From the NCBI GenBank assembly GCA_035222895.1, contig JAVYIG010001036.1, forward strand, positions 124,001 to 188,000: DNA of 64,000 bases, in the 5' to 3' direction. This DNA comes from Strongylocentrotus droebachiensis. Lineage: Eukaryota > Echinodermata > Echinoidea > Camarodonta > Strongylocentrotidae. The stretch's first letter is position 1. Every line of letters begins with the position of its first letter. A program made the translations under genes and the position numbers. The notes beneath the pieces were generated by a model. It did no database searches. It was not told the origin of the DNA and worked only from the letters and a program-made list of their open reading frames with translations. This document shows, one piece after another, positions 33,599 to 48,200 of the stretch.

Positions 33599-36500
33599 CT
33601 GAGAGATAGAAATAAAACAGATGTTAGCTTCTTATCATCTGAATACCTTCTGTCAAAATATCTCCTAAATATTTAAAAAAATATATCAATATACCTTCCT
33701 CACGACCTCGCAATCTTTAAGAGTGCTGGTAATCTCTAGCAATACGAATGTACATTTAACAAGATGGATGCTAAGAAAACCGTACCCTTGAATATCATTC
33801 AGGACCCAAGGGAGGGGTAGTTCTACACCAGACACTTGCTTTCCCCTTTAAACATGCTTGGGAAACTACCTTTCAGAACAACAACGCCCTTGATATCCCC
33901 CCTTCCCACTCTCCGCCCTTGGTAGAAATTGCCCGATGTAATGGGTTTTGTTGTTGTTGGAAGTTTTACAAAGGTCAGATGTTCTGGGGTAGTTCTTCAT
34001 GGTTTTCAGGTTCACATTAACATTCGTTCATTCACCATTTACAGATGATCAAACAAACAAATTTCCAACATCAAAAGCGCTTAAACCATGTAAATACAAT
34101 ACATTTTTAATGCTCAAAGCAGCTAATAATTTTGCAAGGGTATGGTACTTGAGAAATATTTGTTTTTTAAATCACCACTGGAGAGCCAAACCATAATGCT
34201 GTGGGGGGGGGGGTGGGGTAGACAGAGCGAGAGAGAGAGAGGGAGAGAGAGAGAGAGAGAGAGAGAGGGGAGGCAAACAGAGGGTGCAGGTTAACTCACT
34301 TTGTGGTGGTGATGTTGGGCTGGAGAGCGGACTGAAAGCTCGGACTGGCTCCTTAGGGCTTGGTTGAAGGACGTCCATACCCATCGATGTGAAGTACATG
34401 TCACACTGTAAAATAAATCAAACAAGGATCCCATGGTTTTAATTTAACAACTCTTCATTTTTAATACCTAACTTTGTTTCTTGTCAATTTTTCGGGAATA
34501 TATTGTATTCTTTTATATAATTTGAACAATGTAACTCTTTGCATGTATCAGTTTTTTCGACTGTTTTCTAAAGGAATTTTCTTTTATTACACCAGAATGA
34601 ATGAATGAGTGAGTGAGTAACTGACTGACTGAAGGAATGAATGAACGTATGACCGACTGACTGACTGAATGTATGACTGACTGACTGACTGACTGACTGA
34701 ATGAATGAATGAATGACTGACTGATTGACTGACTGAATGACTGAATGACTGATTGAATGAATGAATGAATGAATGAATGAATGAATGAATGAATGAATGA
34801 ATGAATGAATGAATGAATGCATGAATGACTGACTGACTGAATGACTGACTGAATGACTGACTGACTGACTGACTGACTGACTGAATGAATGAATGGATGA
34901 ATGAATGACTGACTGATTGACTGACTGAATGACTGAATGACTGACTGACCGACTGACTGACTGACTGAATGAATGAATGACTGAATGAATGAATGAATGA
35001 CTGACTGATAGACTGACTGAATGACTGAATGACTGACTGACTGAATGACTGACTGACTGACTGACTGACTGACTGACTGAATGACTGACTGAATGACTGA
35101 CTGACTGACTGACTGACTGACTGACTGACTGACTGAATGAATGAATGAATGGATGAATGAATGACTGACTGATTGACTGACTGAATGACTGAATGACTGA
35201 CTGACCGACTGACTGACTGAATGAATGAATGAATGACTGAATGAATGAATGAATGACTGACTGATAGACTGACTGAATGACTGAATGACTGACTGACTGA
35301 ATGACTGACTGACTGACTGACTGACTGACTGACTGAATGAATGAATGAATGAATTATTTTTTTAAATTTTCAAGTTTTCTTTATAAAAAGCAGGGTAGTC
35401 CCATTCAAGCCGCAAGGCCTGCTTTACAAGGGAGCCCTTGTAAAGCAGAATGAATGAATGAATTAATTAATGAATTAATTAATGATATACCTTGGATGTG
35501 ATAAGGTTGATTCTCGGCATGGTCATCGTGTGAACCAGGTTGCCATTGACGACTAGACGAATCTCAACCGAGTCTGGAGTAAAGGCAAGGATGTAGGGAA
35601 ATGCGCATACTGCAAAAGGAAGGAAGGAAAGGAAAGTTATATAAAGTGTATAATATAAAATACAGCTACAATATAATTATGTGTATTCTATCAGTGACAT
35701 GATATATATTGAATGGAGAGAGGATTATGAAGAACAAAATCCACGAATGCTTATATGTGATGGCACGGATTTAATTTTAATCATTCATTATATTTGTCAA
35801 ATCCACCGAAATTATATTCTTTCTTTTTTCCATGTTATGAGCAAGTTAGTGTAAATGTATGCTTTGCCTCATGAACAGCACATAACAGTGATAATATTTC
35901 GGCATATTTATTTTGCCTACGAAGGGTATCTTTGGTATTTATCTAAATTAACAATGTCTGTGCATATGCCCCATGACGTTGGCGTTATGTGTCTAAACAC
36001 TATTATGAGCGAGGCATGTAATTGACTTCCTCTATTAAAGATCATATCCGAACTGAAAAATGAAATATACGAATTATATATCAACGGAAACTTTATAAGC
36101 CATAGCTTACACAAAATATCATTATATGCCATTTTAGTGTCTGTCAGAAGAGTATCAGCTCTCTGAAAACTCAAAATTTAAAGCTTTGACAATCGGAAGT
36201 TGTCGACCTAAAAAAACTTGCTATCAACGTGATGACATCATCTTAATATGTGGAGTATGTATATTCACAATGAATTTGCATTAATTAAGCACATCTCATC
36301 GCATCAGCTATAAAGGTGAGCCGATCGGATCCACATGTCATGTCGACAGACAGTAACTTCGGCAAATAAATAATCATTAGTAGATATTTACCTATAGCCT
36401 TTGGAGCCGAGTTCCAATGCATGTCAAAATCCGAAGAAGCCTCGCCATTCAACCGTCGAAATTGCGATATATCTGTATGAAGGAAGAAGAAGGGTCGCTC

Positions 36501-38753
36501 ATTAGTTTAAAGTATTAGTCAATAAGTTAGCACTGGAGGAAAGGAAGATAGCAGAATCTGGCATAATAAGGTCGAAGCCGCTTTGAAAACTGTTCCATCT
36601 TTGTATAAAATGTTTTGCTTATGGAAATCATTGCCTTGTTATACTGGCCTAAGGTTTAATTGTAAGGCAATAAAACATTACTCATTGTGAAGCTATATTG
36701 AGAGCTCAAGTGAATATATTAATGTTTAAACACAACTTGGGCAATGCGAGTCAATGCTCACATATCTTTTTAAAACAGGAACTACAAAGATGTTATTCAG
36801 GAGGAATGTAATTCGAATGCAAGACTTCAGAGCCCAAATCCATAAATCCTTATCAAGCTAGTTGTCAACTAATGACATAGGCTATAGCACACAGTTAGTT
36901 GACCTCTAGGCTTCACGGAGTATTAAAGTCTCTAAGTAAACTGGTATATAATATGTCAATTTATGTCATGCTTGTGAACGATTGGATGAATTATGCTTGA
37001 TGTAAAAATGAACTACACATGAATTGTGTTGTTGTCGTGGACGAGTGGATATGTCATCGGACTGTGGATCACAGGGACTAACGTCCTTTGGCAAGACATT
37101 GATCTACATTTGCCACTCTCAACCCATATGTTGAATGGGTAACCGGTAGGATGCGAAAGCTAATGTGCTTAGATTAGCAAGTGTAAGCTTGTAAAAATGA
37201 CGCCTGGCTGGAATGCTCCCCAGGGAGTGGAGAATGTGCATACATTGTGTGCGGGTAAGCCTGAATACGATGACCGGGGTAATAATATATCTGTAAAGCG
37301 CTTCGAGAAGGCCTCCGGTCCTGAAAAGCACTATATAAGAACTAGCTATTATTATTATTGTTGTTGTAATATATCTTGTGAGTTGTACGACACATGCTCC
37401 GTTCACTTCTAGAATTCCCAATTTAAAGCCTGTATCCAGCTCTATAACTAACAAAAAACCCAAACCAGTCCTCAAATATGTCAAACGCATTTGCAACCTA
37501 CAATATATGGCGCAAGAAAACCCAGAATAAATGAGTGATGTTTCGTTGTATAACATCTACATCTAAATAAGATATGAACTTACGATTGTAAGAGAGAAGC
37601 ACTTCCGGTTCATCGTCTTCGTAGATATCAACAGCTGACACTAGGGTAACCTATCAAAGCGAGAAGAATAGATGAATGCATCTTAAACATCAGGAATAGC
37701 TGTTTATATAGCATAAGATATTCTGCATATTATTAATATGAAACACCATGCGGTATAAAGGACAGGGAAAGTTGAACTTGATTTTTGAGGGTGTGTTGAG
37801 TAGTCAACCGTCAACTGTCGATTGTCAAATGTCAATTGTATTTTACCTTGCAAGAGCTCTTTACACAAGTAGTATTGATCCTCATATTCTGAATGAAGTT
37901 CAATTCAAGTCAAAATCAGATTGGAATTACGACATGAAACTACTAACATATGAAATACATTATTTATTGTCACTGGTATTATTTACACAATCAGTTAGTG
38001 TAACTGGCGTGATAGTGAAATATCGCCTGGTGTTCATCATGCTTGATGCGCCATTAGCAAGTGTTCTTCTCACCTTGTTTGCGTCGACGAGGTGCAGACG
38101 GAAAGTGTCGCCGTTCTTCTCGTTGATGAGGTCGTACTGATGTCGGTATCCGACTACGATGTGGTTGTCGCCGTGCCCACCGTCGATCAGGCACATCGGA
38201 TTGGGCACATCACCCGCAGATAGCTCCTATCAAAATGAGATTAGAATACGCGAAGATATACTTGACTGATATTTAACTTGTAAAAATCTTACTTTTTATG
38301 AAATTAATACATCTTATTCTTCTCCCTTTTCTTTCTTGTTCATTTCCCTCGTTCATGCGCATAGTTGATCGAAGCAAAGAGTAGGCATATCTATAAAGTG
38401 TCTAGTATCTATCAATTTATATATCTATCATGTCTATCTCTCTATCTATACGTCTATTCATCACATATCTTTCTTTTCTACATGTTTATCCTTTCTACTA
38501 TTATATTCCTCACCTTGAGAATTTAAAGCCTCTTGCCTCCCTCTCTTTCTTTTTCCTACTCAATCTCTCTCTCCCCCACTGTCTGTCTGTCTCTCTTTCT
38601 CTTTCTGCATCTCCATCTCTCTTTACCTTTTCTTTCTCATCCAGGTGTAATGAAAGCCCACCATGGTGCCAATATCATCAGCAGCCCTGCACCAGGAAGA
38701 TCATGCAGCTAACCCTCTTCCGTCCCAGGTCTTCAGCTCTCCCCCTACCACCA

Positions 38754-38790
<37 letters not shown>

Positions 38791-38950
38791 GTCTCTCTAT
38801 CTGTCTCTTTCTCTCTCTCTCTATCTCTATTTATCTACATATCTATCACTCTCTTCTTTGCTCTCTATATCTCCCTTTCTCCCCCTACCCCCCTCCCCCT
38901 TTCTCTCTCTCTCACTTTCTCTCTCTCTCTCACTCTCTTTTTTTTCACTC

Positions 38951-39000
<50 letters not shown>

Positions 39001-42000
39001 CCTCCCCTTCTCTACCTCCTTTCCTCCCTATCAAACTTTCTTCAATGACAATCCTCCATGCTCACCCTCGTGAATTGGAACCCTTCTACCGTGTCTGTAT
39101 CAGCAGCCTTACACCAAGCCGACCATGCAGCGTTGTGTTTCCATGTCATCAGGATCATCTTCTTCCCCACAGCTATCACCATACGAAGATGACTTCCTCC
39201 AGGGCGGCTTACAGAGAACAGGTGGCAGCCTGAGAAAAAGATATATCAAATCCAGTTACATGTCGGATAAATACATAATTGTTTGTTTGTTTGTTTGTTT
39301 GTTCGTTTGTTTGTTTGTTTGTTTGTTTGTTTTATTCATTCACCATGTAAAATTATTATTGTTCACAGATAATACAATTCAGTGGGTTACGTCGAGATAT
39401 AATACATCGTAGGAACAGATATAAACAAAAAATGTTTAGAGCGCAACGTCCCCAAGATAACATAGTTGATAATTATTAGGTTTAGATAGAACATGGCCTA
39501 TAATAAGACATTCTGTCGTTGCAAAAAATAATCTTTTTTATTTTATTTTAAATAAAAGCATTGTGACACAGATGATCTTGCGTTATGGTTACCATAGTCG
39601 AAAATGCAAGTCCATTACCGTAATGGACTTGCATTTTCGACTGGGTTAAAGTGATTTTGAATTGTTTATTGCGCATTGGATTGGTTGAAATGGCTAGGAA
39701 AGATACCAATACAAACACACAAACAAACAAACAAACAAACAAATGAATGAACAAATGTCACTGAAAACCACATTCACTGAGAAGCACAGCTATTCTATTC
39801 ACTGATAAGGAGCACGCATGTTATGTATGTGGTCAGAAAAGTTTTGTCGATATTTTTCTAACAATACTTATTATTTAGCAATTATAGGCCTACAATCGTT
39901 GAACAGATAGACCCTTCCATTTATTTGTTCTCTTGAACATTCGGTGTATATACGTTTAGTTTGATTTTGTTATAGTTTATTTGTCCGTAATTACAAGGAC
40001 TCACTATTACATTTGAGTTCATTTTCATTCGACATACATGAACTGTATAAGGATGAAAAAATGATCATTCATCGTAAATCTTTAGAAACGTTACGAGCTA
40101 CCAAAACCATATTTAATTCCATTATTACTTGCTCTTTTAATCCGACAACTTATACCAATGAGGAAGAGAGAGTGAACGACTGACATTAACCTGAAGAAGA
40201 AACCAAAATTACATTCTCACTTCTGTCATGTACACAACATTTGTTTGGGGTGCAAGTATTTATAAAAGTAGGAAGCACCAACGTTTATTAACCTTCAGAT
40301 TGTTGAAATATGTATTACATCCGAAAATGTTACAACAATTACAATATCGAGCCAAATCATTACCATTCCTCTTAAGGTGCTTACCTTTCGATCTCTCGAT
40401 CTTGTGATTCCTACAGTCGGACTTTGTTCTGATCAAGCTTTCATTCTCCTGCCCTTCAAAGTCTGATAATCTGAAGACATAGATCCGACCATCTTTGCCT
40501 AAAGAGGAAAATAATACCACGATATCAAATTAAGAGACGGAGGCAATTCCGGTATTGAACTGCACCAAACGCAGACAATATGTCTTTTATGATATAATTG
40601 CACACGACATGCCCGCTGCTGCGACAGAAAAAAAGACAATATCACTCGAATTATTTGTACGCTGAAACGCCAATAGCACATCACGTGATCAAACAAATTT
40701 TGTTTGTTTCTGTATTTTTAAAAATTAATAAAAAGTAATATACAAACTCGGCACATATATATTATTTTAAAAAGTCTACAACATATGTTATCATATCTAA
40801 ATATAAATCAATTATATAATGATACCTTTAAACAAAAAATGTAGTTGATAGATCATTTCAAAAAAATATTTAAAAAAATAAATCAAACTCTTCTACTGGA
40901 AGAGTAAGCCCTTGATAACTTTCAACTACTACCTTTCTACAAACTATAATTTTTAATTCTACTGTATTCCTGTTCGTGTGTACAGTGACTGTACATTCAA
41001 CAATGATGTGTAGTCGTCCATGACCTAGCATCGTTTATCCATTCATGAATGTACCTGCATTCAATCAGCAAACGTATTAGATTTATTGTATTATTACCAA
41101 CGCTCCTTCTCACCCCTTTCCTTTTCTTCTCTGCAAGTCACTCTTTTTTTCTTCTTTTTTTGTTATATTGTTGTATCTAAGTTGAGGGCTGCGGGCACGT
41201 CAAGCTACTTTTCTTATTTCTGTAGCCCTCCTGCATCTAATGTATGTTAATTATGCATTCAATATATTTGTTTAATTTCGTTTATTATCTGTATAAAATT
41301 ATATACACTTAAAATATTGTACCAAACCATATTATGTTCATGAAAATGTATAATGAAAAAAAAAAAAAAGATGCAGAAACCAATAAATCAAATCAAATCC
41401 AATCAAACTATACCTGCAGTACACAAAGGAATTGTTGACAAAGGAGGCACCTGCAAATGTAATAAATCAACCTTTTTCTTTGTCAATTATCCTATTATTG
41501 AAACTTCACAGAGCCATAGAATTAGAATATAGTTACTATGGTTACCTTTGTCTGCTCGGGCTAATAATAGTCCATGAGCTTCCACCACGCTGAGCTGCTT
41601 GAAAGCCACCGTCTTATCGAAGATCATGCGAGGACTTAGTCCCTCTGTAACAAAGATGGAAGAGGTTCATGTTTAAAACAGAAAAAGACTCTCACTTTCT
41701 TTAAAGGGGAATACCGAAGAAAACAGAAAAACTGTCAAAGTATACACCCTTCTCAAGCTTAGTGCATGAAAAACACAACAGCGATTTGTTTATCACATTA
41801 GAAGGTTGCGTTTAGGAGAACGGCTACTTTGATCGCATTTTAAACCATGTTGGATCGCAAGTTTCGCGAGAATATTGAGGCCCGATTTGATGACGTCATG
41901 GAGTGAAGTAAGTACAAACCCGGAAGTGTCGCTCGTGAGACAAAGCCTATAGCTAACTAGCTCACTGAAGTGATTATATTTATTTCGGCACATCTGTGTT

Positions 42001-45000
42001 TATTGCACTTTAACAAAATCATAATTTTCTTAATTTTCTATCGGTTTCTGCTCAAAATTTGACTGATCCGGTTCTTTCATATATCTGCTTCATACAAGGC
42101 TTGACTTGTCGTGTAAATACAGACCCTTTTGGATTTTGTCAATTTAAAGAATCACTCAATGTCAATGTGTGTGTATCATATTCAGAGGCAAATCGTTTGT
42201 TGATCTAATTATCATACAGACTTTGCATGAAATCAAACTAGACAATAACAGGGAATCTCCTTTAAGAAATACAATTTGCTGTAACTCCCAGCAGAAAATC
42301 TTCATTAAAACCTCTCTGCACCTCGCTTCCGAAGATTTCTTGGTGATATTATATTTCAAAATGAGACGAATAAGCTTCACTTACCCTCGATTATGAAGAC
42401 CCCTGATTCCGTTCCAACTATGAGCTTGTCACCTGAAGGTGGAAACAACGAGACAAATTTTGACATTTCCTCCAGCGAATGTCAAAAATCCATTAAAATC
42501 ATATCTTTCATGTTTCAGAGATGCACAATGTTTCAAGGCTAGAACATGAGCTAAGATGAAAGATAACATTTTTTTAGGAAACCTGACTCGAAGAATTAAA
42601 AGAGTTTGTTTTCAGTAACAAATTAGCATTTGGGCACATGCTAGGTTTCAAATTACGACCGCTCAAAAAGTACCGTTTAGAAGATCGTCTGGCCGAAAAA
42701 TGTAATTTACAAAAGTAAAACTGCGCGTTAGATTGTCCAATAGATTGGAAAGTTAGTTGAAATCTAATGTTCTTAGAACCACCACAGATTATTCAAGAAT
42801 TTGGATTGAAGATTCTAAAACCCTCATTTTCTATGCTATAGAAGTTTCTAAATCAAAAGGAAATTTAACAAAGCGTTTAGAACTGACATAGATGAGAAGA
42901 CATGTTTATACATATTTTTTTAAAACCTATTGTATTCCAAACTCTAGAACACACAGATGATCATGCGCAGACAAGGTTGTACGTTATGACGAGAGGCGCT
43001 CGTTTTGGGGAAGGTTCATAATTCCGAAAATTAAATAGGAAATTTAACAATACTTTACTCTTTCCGTAAGACATGTTTTGCTTATTTTTGTTACATAGGT
43101 TCGCAATTTTAAGAAAACGATGCAGTGGACGATTTAATTTCCGGAATGATTATGAACCAACGCAATTTATGCAATATGTTCCATTTTTGGAAGTACGAAT
43201 CCAATTCCATTTTCGGAATTATGAACCCTACTCTATAACAAAAATAGTATCTTCGGAACGGATAGAATACTTATTATGAATGAAAGCTGAAACTATAGAC
43301 ATACCCCACGAATCTCCACAAACAATCTCGAAGAGGAAGTCATTCTGGATGCATTGCGGTTCCCAAGGCTGAAGTAGAGAGAACCAAACAAAAAAGTGAT
43401 GTAATTTTTTTAAAGGTTTTCATTATTCGAATTCTGTTAATCATAAAGATTGAGGCTTGTGTTAAAGGCTTTAGTAGTAGTGCAGACAAGAGAAGATATT
43501 TATCGGACGAAAATGTAAAAGTCGAATGAAAAGAGTAAAAAAGAAAAGAGAGAGAAAAAAACACACGTTAATGTTGAGAAAGACCACAGTTGAAAAAGAA
43601 GGAAAAAAAAGAAAGAAAAGCACCTCCACACAAAATAACAATATATGCTTCGAATGTAGGGCAACGGGTGGCGAATAATTGGTACTTAACATTCGTATAA
43701 AAGAAAGTAAAAAGAAAGGTAAATAATAGTAGAGAGAGATAGGAAAAGAAACGATAAAGAGAGAAATATTGAAATTCATCGTCAGCTTAATAATCTTACC
43801 TCTCTTTTGAGTAAACTCGTCGATGCAAGGCTTGTGGGGGCATCCCCCTTCACGATAGTTTTGAGTTTAAGAATCTGATAAGAAATTGAAAAAAGAAAGA
43901 CTTCTGTTTAAACAAGAGTAACATTAGTTATCGCACAAAGACTTACTTGTTATCGGCAGCCCGCATTGGTCTATAAGCTTTCTTCATATCATTTATGCTA
44001 TTTATTTTGTCTTTTATCATACACAGTCGCTCATATAGTTGGAATATTTTTGTTTTACCCCAATTTATGGAATTATTTTAAAAATAATTTAAAAATAATA
44101 GATCTAGATAATAATATACATTCTCAGATTTTATTGAATACTAATTTGACAATGTGTGTTTTGCGTGACTGCTACATGTATGCTACTATGCTTATCAAAT
44201 AGGGGACCTACGCCCTTAAGTCATAAATGACAGTAATGAGGATAAATGCCCCACAAAATAGCACATCGACACGGTTTTGATCCTGGTGCCTCACAGTTAC
44301 GAGGCCATTGCTTTGTCACTGAACCATGACTGTACGCAGCGGGGGCTAGAGTGGGGGGCAGTTCCATAAATTAAAAAAAAAAAAAAAATCCAATAAATTT
44401 TCAATAATTTATTGCATTTTACCCCGGTCCCCAACATAAACAAATCCTTTGGATGGCCATGCATTATGGCTCAAGGCATGGGCACACAGAGGATTTTTAA
44501 AAATAATTTATCCTCTCTTTCACTACCAATCTTTCTGTATCTTGGCATTCACCCCCTCTTTCTATCTACTTTCTCTCTCTCTCCCTCCCTCTCTGTCTTT
44601 CTTTCTCTTACTCCTTCTCACGCTTGTTGAACTATCTCCCCAAGACCCTCTCTCTCTCTCTCGCTCTCGCTCTTATTGACCCCCTCCCCGACGACTTTCT
44701 CTCTCTCTCTCTCTCTTTCACTCACTTTGACCCCTCTCTCACACTCTCCTCCCCCGCAACTTTACCTCTCCCCCACCACTCTCTCCCTTTCTATCTCCTT
44801 CTCTCCCCCCCTCTCTGTCTTTCTTTCTCTTACTCATTCTCACACTTGTTGATCCCATCTCCCCAAGACTCTCTCTCTCTCTCTCTCTCTCTCTGTCTTT
44901 CACTCACTTTGACCCCTTTCTCACACTCTCCTCCCCCGCAACTTTACCACTCCCCCACCACTCTCTCCCTTTCTATCTCCTTCTCTCTCCCCCCCCCCCC

Positions 45001-45239
45001 CCTCTCTGTCTTTCTTTCTCTTACTCATTCTCACGCTTGTTGATCCCATCTCCCCAAGACTCTCTCTCTCTCTCTCTCTCTGTCTTTCACTCACTTTGAC
45101 CCCTCTCTCACACTCTCCTCCTCCGCAACTTTACCTCTCCCCCACCACTCTCTCCCTTTCTATCTCCTTCTCTCCCCCCCCCCTCCTCTCTGTCTTTCTT
45201 TCTCTTACTCATTCTCACACTTGTTGATCCCATCTCCCC

Positions 45240-45280
<41 letters not shown>

Positions 45281-48200
45281 TCTCCTCCTCCGCAACTTTA
45301 CCTCTCCCCCACCACTTTTTCCTCTTCTCTCTCCTCAAGTCACTGACCTGTCCGATCTTGACGAATTCTGCCTGTCTAGCTTCTTCCTTCTTACTTCTCC
45401 AGCCCCAGACGGGGTCAGGGATGACGTCACTGAATGACCTCTTGTTCAGCATGTTTTGCTGATGAAAATCACAGACAGAAAAGAAGCGAGATTAAAAACA
45501 TAGTCCCTCAAACTGATTTCTTCATTAATCTTGGTAATAAAGACAGCCAGGGCAAGGATTCTCTTTTTATCGACAAACCGAATCTTGTATCTTGATGGCA
45601 TCAGGAATATTCATGTACAATGTAGCTTGACATATAGGGCTTCAGTAGAACCTGAGACGGCTTTAGCAACCGCCCTGTCCCAAACCTTTTTAACAATACA
45701 AGAAAGTAAATTAAAGAAGCAGAGCTGGATATAATGTTCATAACCATCTTCATCTTAACCGCTGTAGATACACGATTGACACAAAGTAACATTATTTAAC
45801 AACCTAAGATTATCAGTAACTCACAGCACTCTAGATGGAGTAGTACAAGAAATGATGATAATCAATGATATTTAATGGTGGGTCCGTAAGTTGATCTACA
45901 TAAACACACATCCTACTTATGTGTTTAAATCCTTCTGAGGGTTCTCCTGAAACACTAACCAATAACCCCTATCATATCGAGGGGTAAAATGCGAGGATGT
46001 ACCCAATTTCTCTACGAATATGCTACCCAAATAACACCCGTGCCACATTGTATGTATAAACGGATTGATATACCAAAAGCTTCAAGGTTGTTTCACGGTG
46101 CAATCCATACTGGCCGGCGGGCACCATCTTACAAAAAGTTACGATTGATCCGAATTAGTCGTAAGTTCTCTAATCAATCGCAAATGTGCAGTCCGTTATC
46201 TCTTATGTACATATTAACGATTGATATCAATCGCAAATAAGTTGCGATCAATTTCAACTCTTTATAAGACGGGGCCTAAAGGGATGCCATCAAGACCAGA
46301 AATAGATCACTTAGGGAAGCCATTGTGTAGCACTAAGAAATTCTTTAGTCGATTAGTGCCTCTGGTTTCGTGCAAAAGTAGCCGTGTGGCAGACAGGCGA
46401 CTGTGTAGGGAGGCGTATAAAGCATTCCAAGGGTTAAACCTCCATACCTTATTCGTCTCTTGCATCATATCTTGTTGCAGGTTTTTGATAAGCATTTCCA
46501 GTGTTCGTTGGCGCTTGTTGGCAAAGATAGGCGTGTTGAAGGCAGCTTTTTCCCCGTTAATGACTGCGGGTGAAATCAAATGAAAGATATTAACAAAACG
46601 TTTAGGGGTCACTTAGAGTGCAGAAGAGACACACTGATTGTACTTCGATTCCTACGACTTCATGTTGGGTCAATTTCTTTGCAATTCATGAACTCATATC
46701 TGAAAATATTTATCTGCATACAGCGTAGCTTTGAAAAATTAATAGGAATAAGAACGATGTTGGTCTAGGGGTGGTATATTAGTAGTAGTAGTAGTAGTAG
46801 TAGTAGAAGTAGTAGTAGTAGTAGGAGTAGTAGTAGTAGTAGTAGTAGTAGTACAAGAAGTAGTAGTAGTAGTAGTAGAAGTAGTAGGAATCGTAGTAGT
46901 AGTACGTGTAGTAGTAGTAGTCTCTATCTCTTTTACATCGTAGTATATTTTCTTAGATCAGAGGTTGATTGCAATATTTTTACAAATCTATGTTCTATGC
47001 CATTCTAGTCGGCTCTTGGTAATAAATGGATAGGTGGATAAATAAACGGATAAATAAAACATAACAAATGGTTATATAGTAATGATAACAGTTCAAGAAA
47101 GTTTAGATAAACATTTCAGCGTAACAACTATTATATTTTTCATGTAAGCCCCCCCCCCCCCTCCCCCACCCCAAAGGGGGGGTCCTAAAGCTTACGTTTG
47201 ACGAGCAGAAAATCTCGGAAAGCCCGGTGATCGTCGAACACAGCAGGGGCAGGCAGCGGTGGACCAAATAAAGGCACTGACTCTTCAGAGTACACTCGTA
47301 ACCTACAAATGAACAAATAAACAAACAAATAAGTAAACAAAACAATCAAATAAAAAAAACATACAAAAAAAAACGTATTAACACATGACTGATAGGCAAT
47401 TTTAATAACTTGAAGTATTGTCGTTGGAAATCAGATTCATATCAAATAATGTGTCATTCTAATGTACGCAGAGACAAACAATATGTATTGTACAAGGCTA
47501 CTGAAATCGCTCTAGTTTTTTTTCTCCGAAAGTCTTTGCCTTCCACTTGACTTAACAAAAAAACTTGTTTCAAGTAATGCGACATATATATACATATTTG
47601 TATAATGAGAAATGAAATGGACCTTAACCTAAATGATTTTCAGTAGTAATACAAACATGACAGCTAGGATTATGAAGGATTTTTTATTAAGAAAATTAAA
47701 CTAGTAATATACTTTGACATTAAACAAAATATGGGAAAAGAGATTTGTAATCTACATAATTAGCTTACCTATAAGTATCTTCGTTCTTGTTGTATGTTAC
47801 CAATGCAAATATGTCTGTTTTGTGAAAAGTCATCGTCAAGGAATATTCATCAACAAAGTCATCTTTCCTCTGAAACAGCTTATGAACTTTAACAATCTTT
47901 AAACAAAAATTATTATATTAAAGGCATCGTGCTCTAGCTAAGTAGTTCCTTCGGGTCGAACAGTTTACCGGTTTGGGTCTCAGTCCTGGCTCTGAATGAT
48001 CTTTACCAAGACATTGCTCTACACTTGCCTCTCTGGACCCAGGTGTAGTAAATGAGCACCGATAGAAAGTAATTCCTTGAATGCTTTCAGTGACCCAAGG
48101 CAGCTTAGATAAAACCAAGTCCTAACTTTAGGTACCTTGAGCATCCCCTGGGATGGATACGAATGTAGCTTTTATCTTCATTACTCTATAACGGAGTGAG

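Noticed and set aside
34568..34822. Minus-strand frame of HSFI/HSFS repeats
   Set aside because: Translation of the GAAT/GACT tetranucleotide array.
37119..37556. 145-codon minus-strand frame
   Set aside because: Covers a SINE and intron sequence; no recognised domain or splice logic.
37748..38140. 130-codon plus-strand frame
   Set aside because: Overlaps the conserved GARNL3 exon at 38074-38226 on the other strand; no homology of its own.
41701..42268. Possible fourth TTAA element (TTAAAGGGGAATACC to TCTCCTTTAA)
   Set aside because: The inverted ends match only over about seven bases; too weak to call.
44500..45043. Overlapping plus-strand Ser/Pro/Leu frames
   Set aside because: They follow the CT-rich minisatellite in a GARNL3 intron.
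46221..46583. 120-codon plus-strand frame
   Set aside because: Antisense to the GARNL3 Rap-GAP exon at 46448-46563 and running into a MITE.
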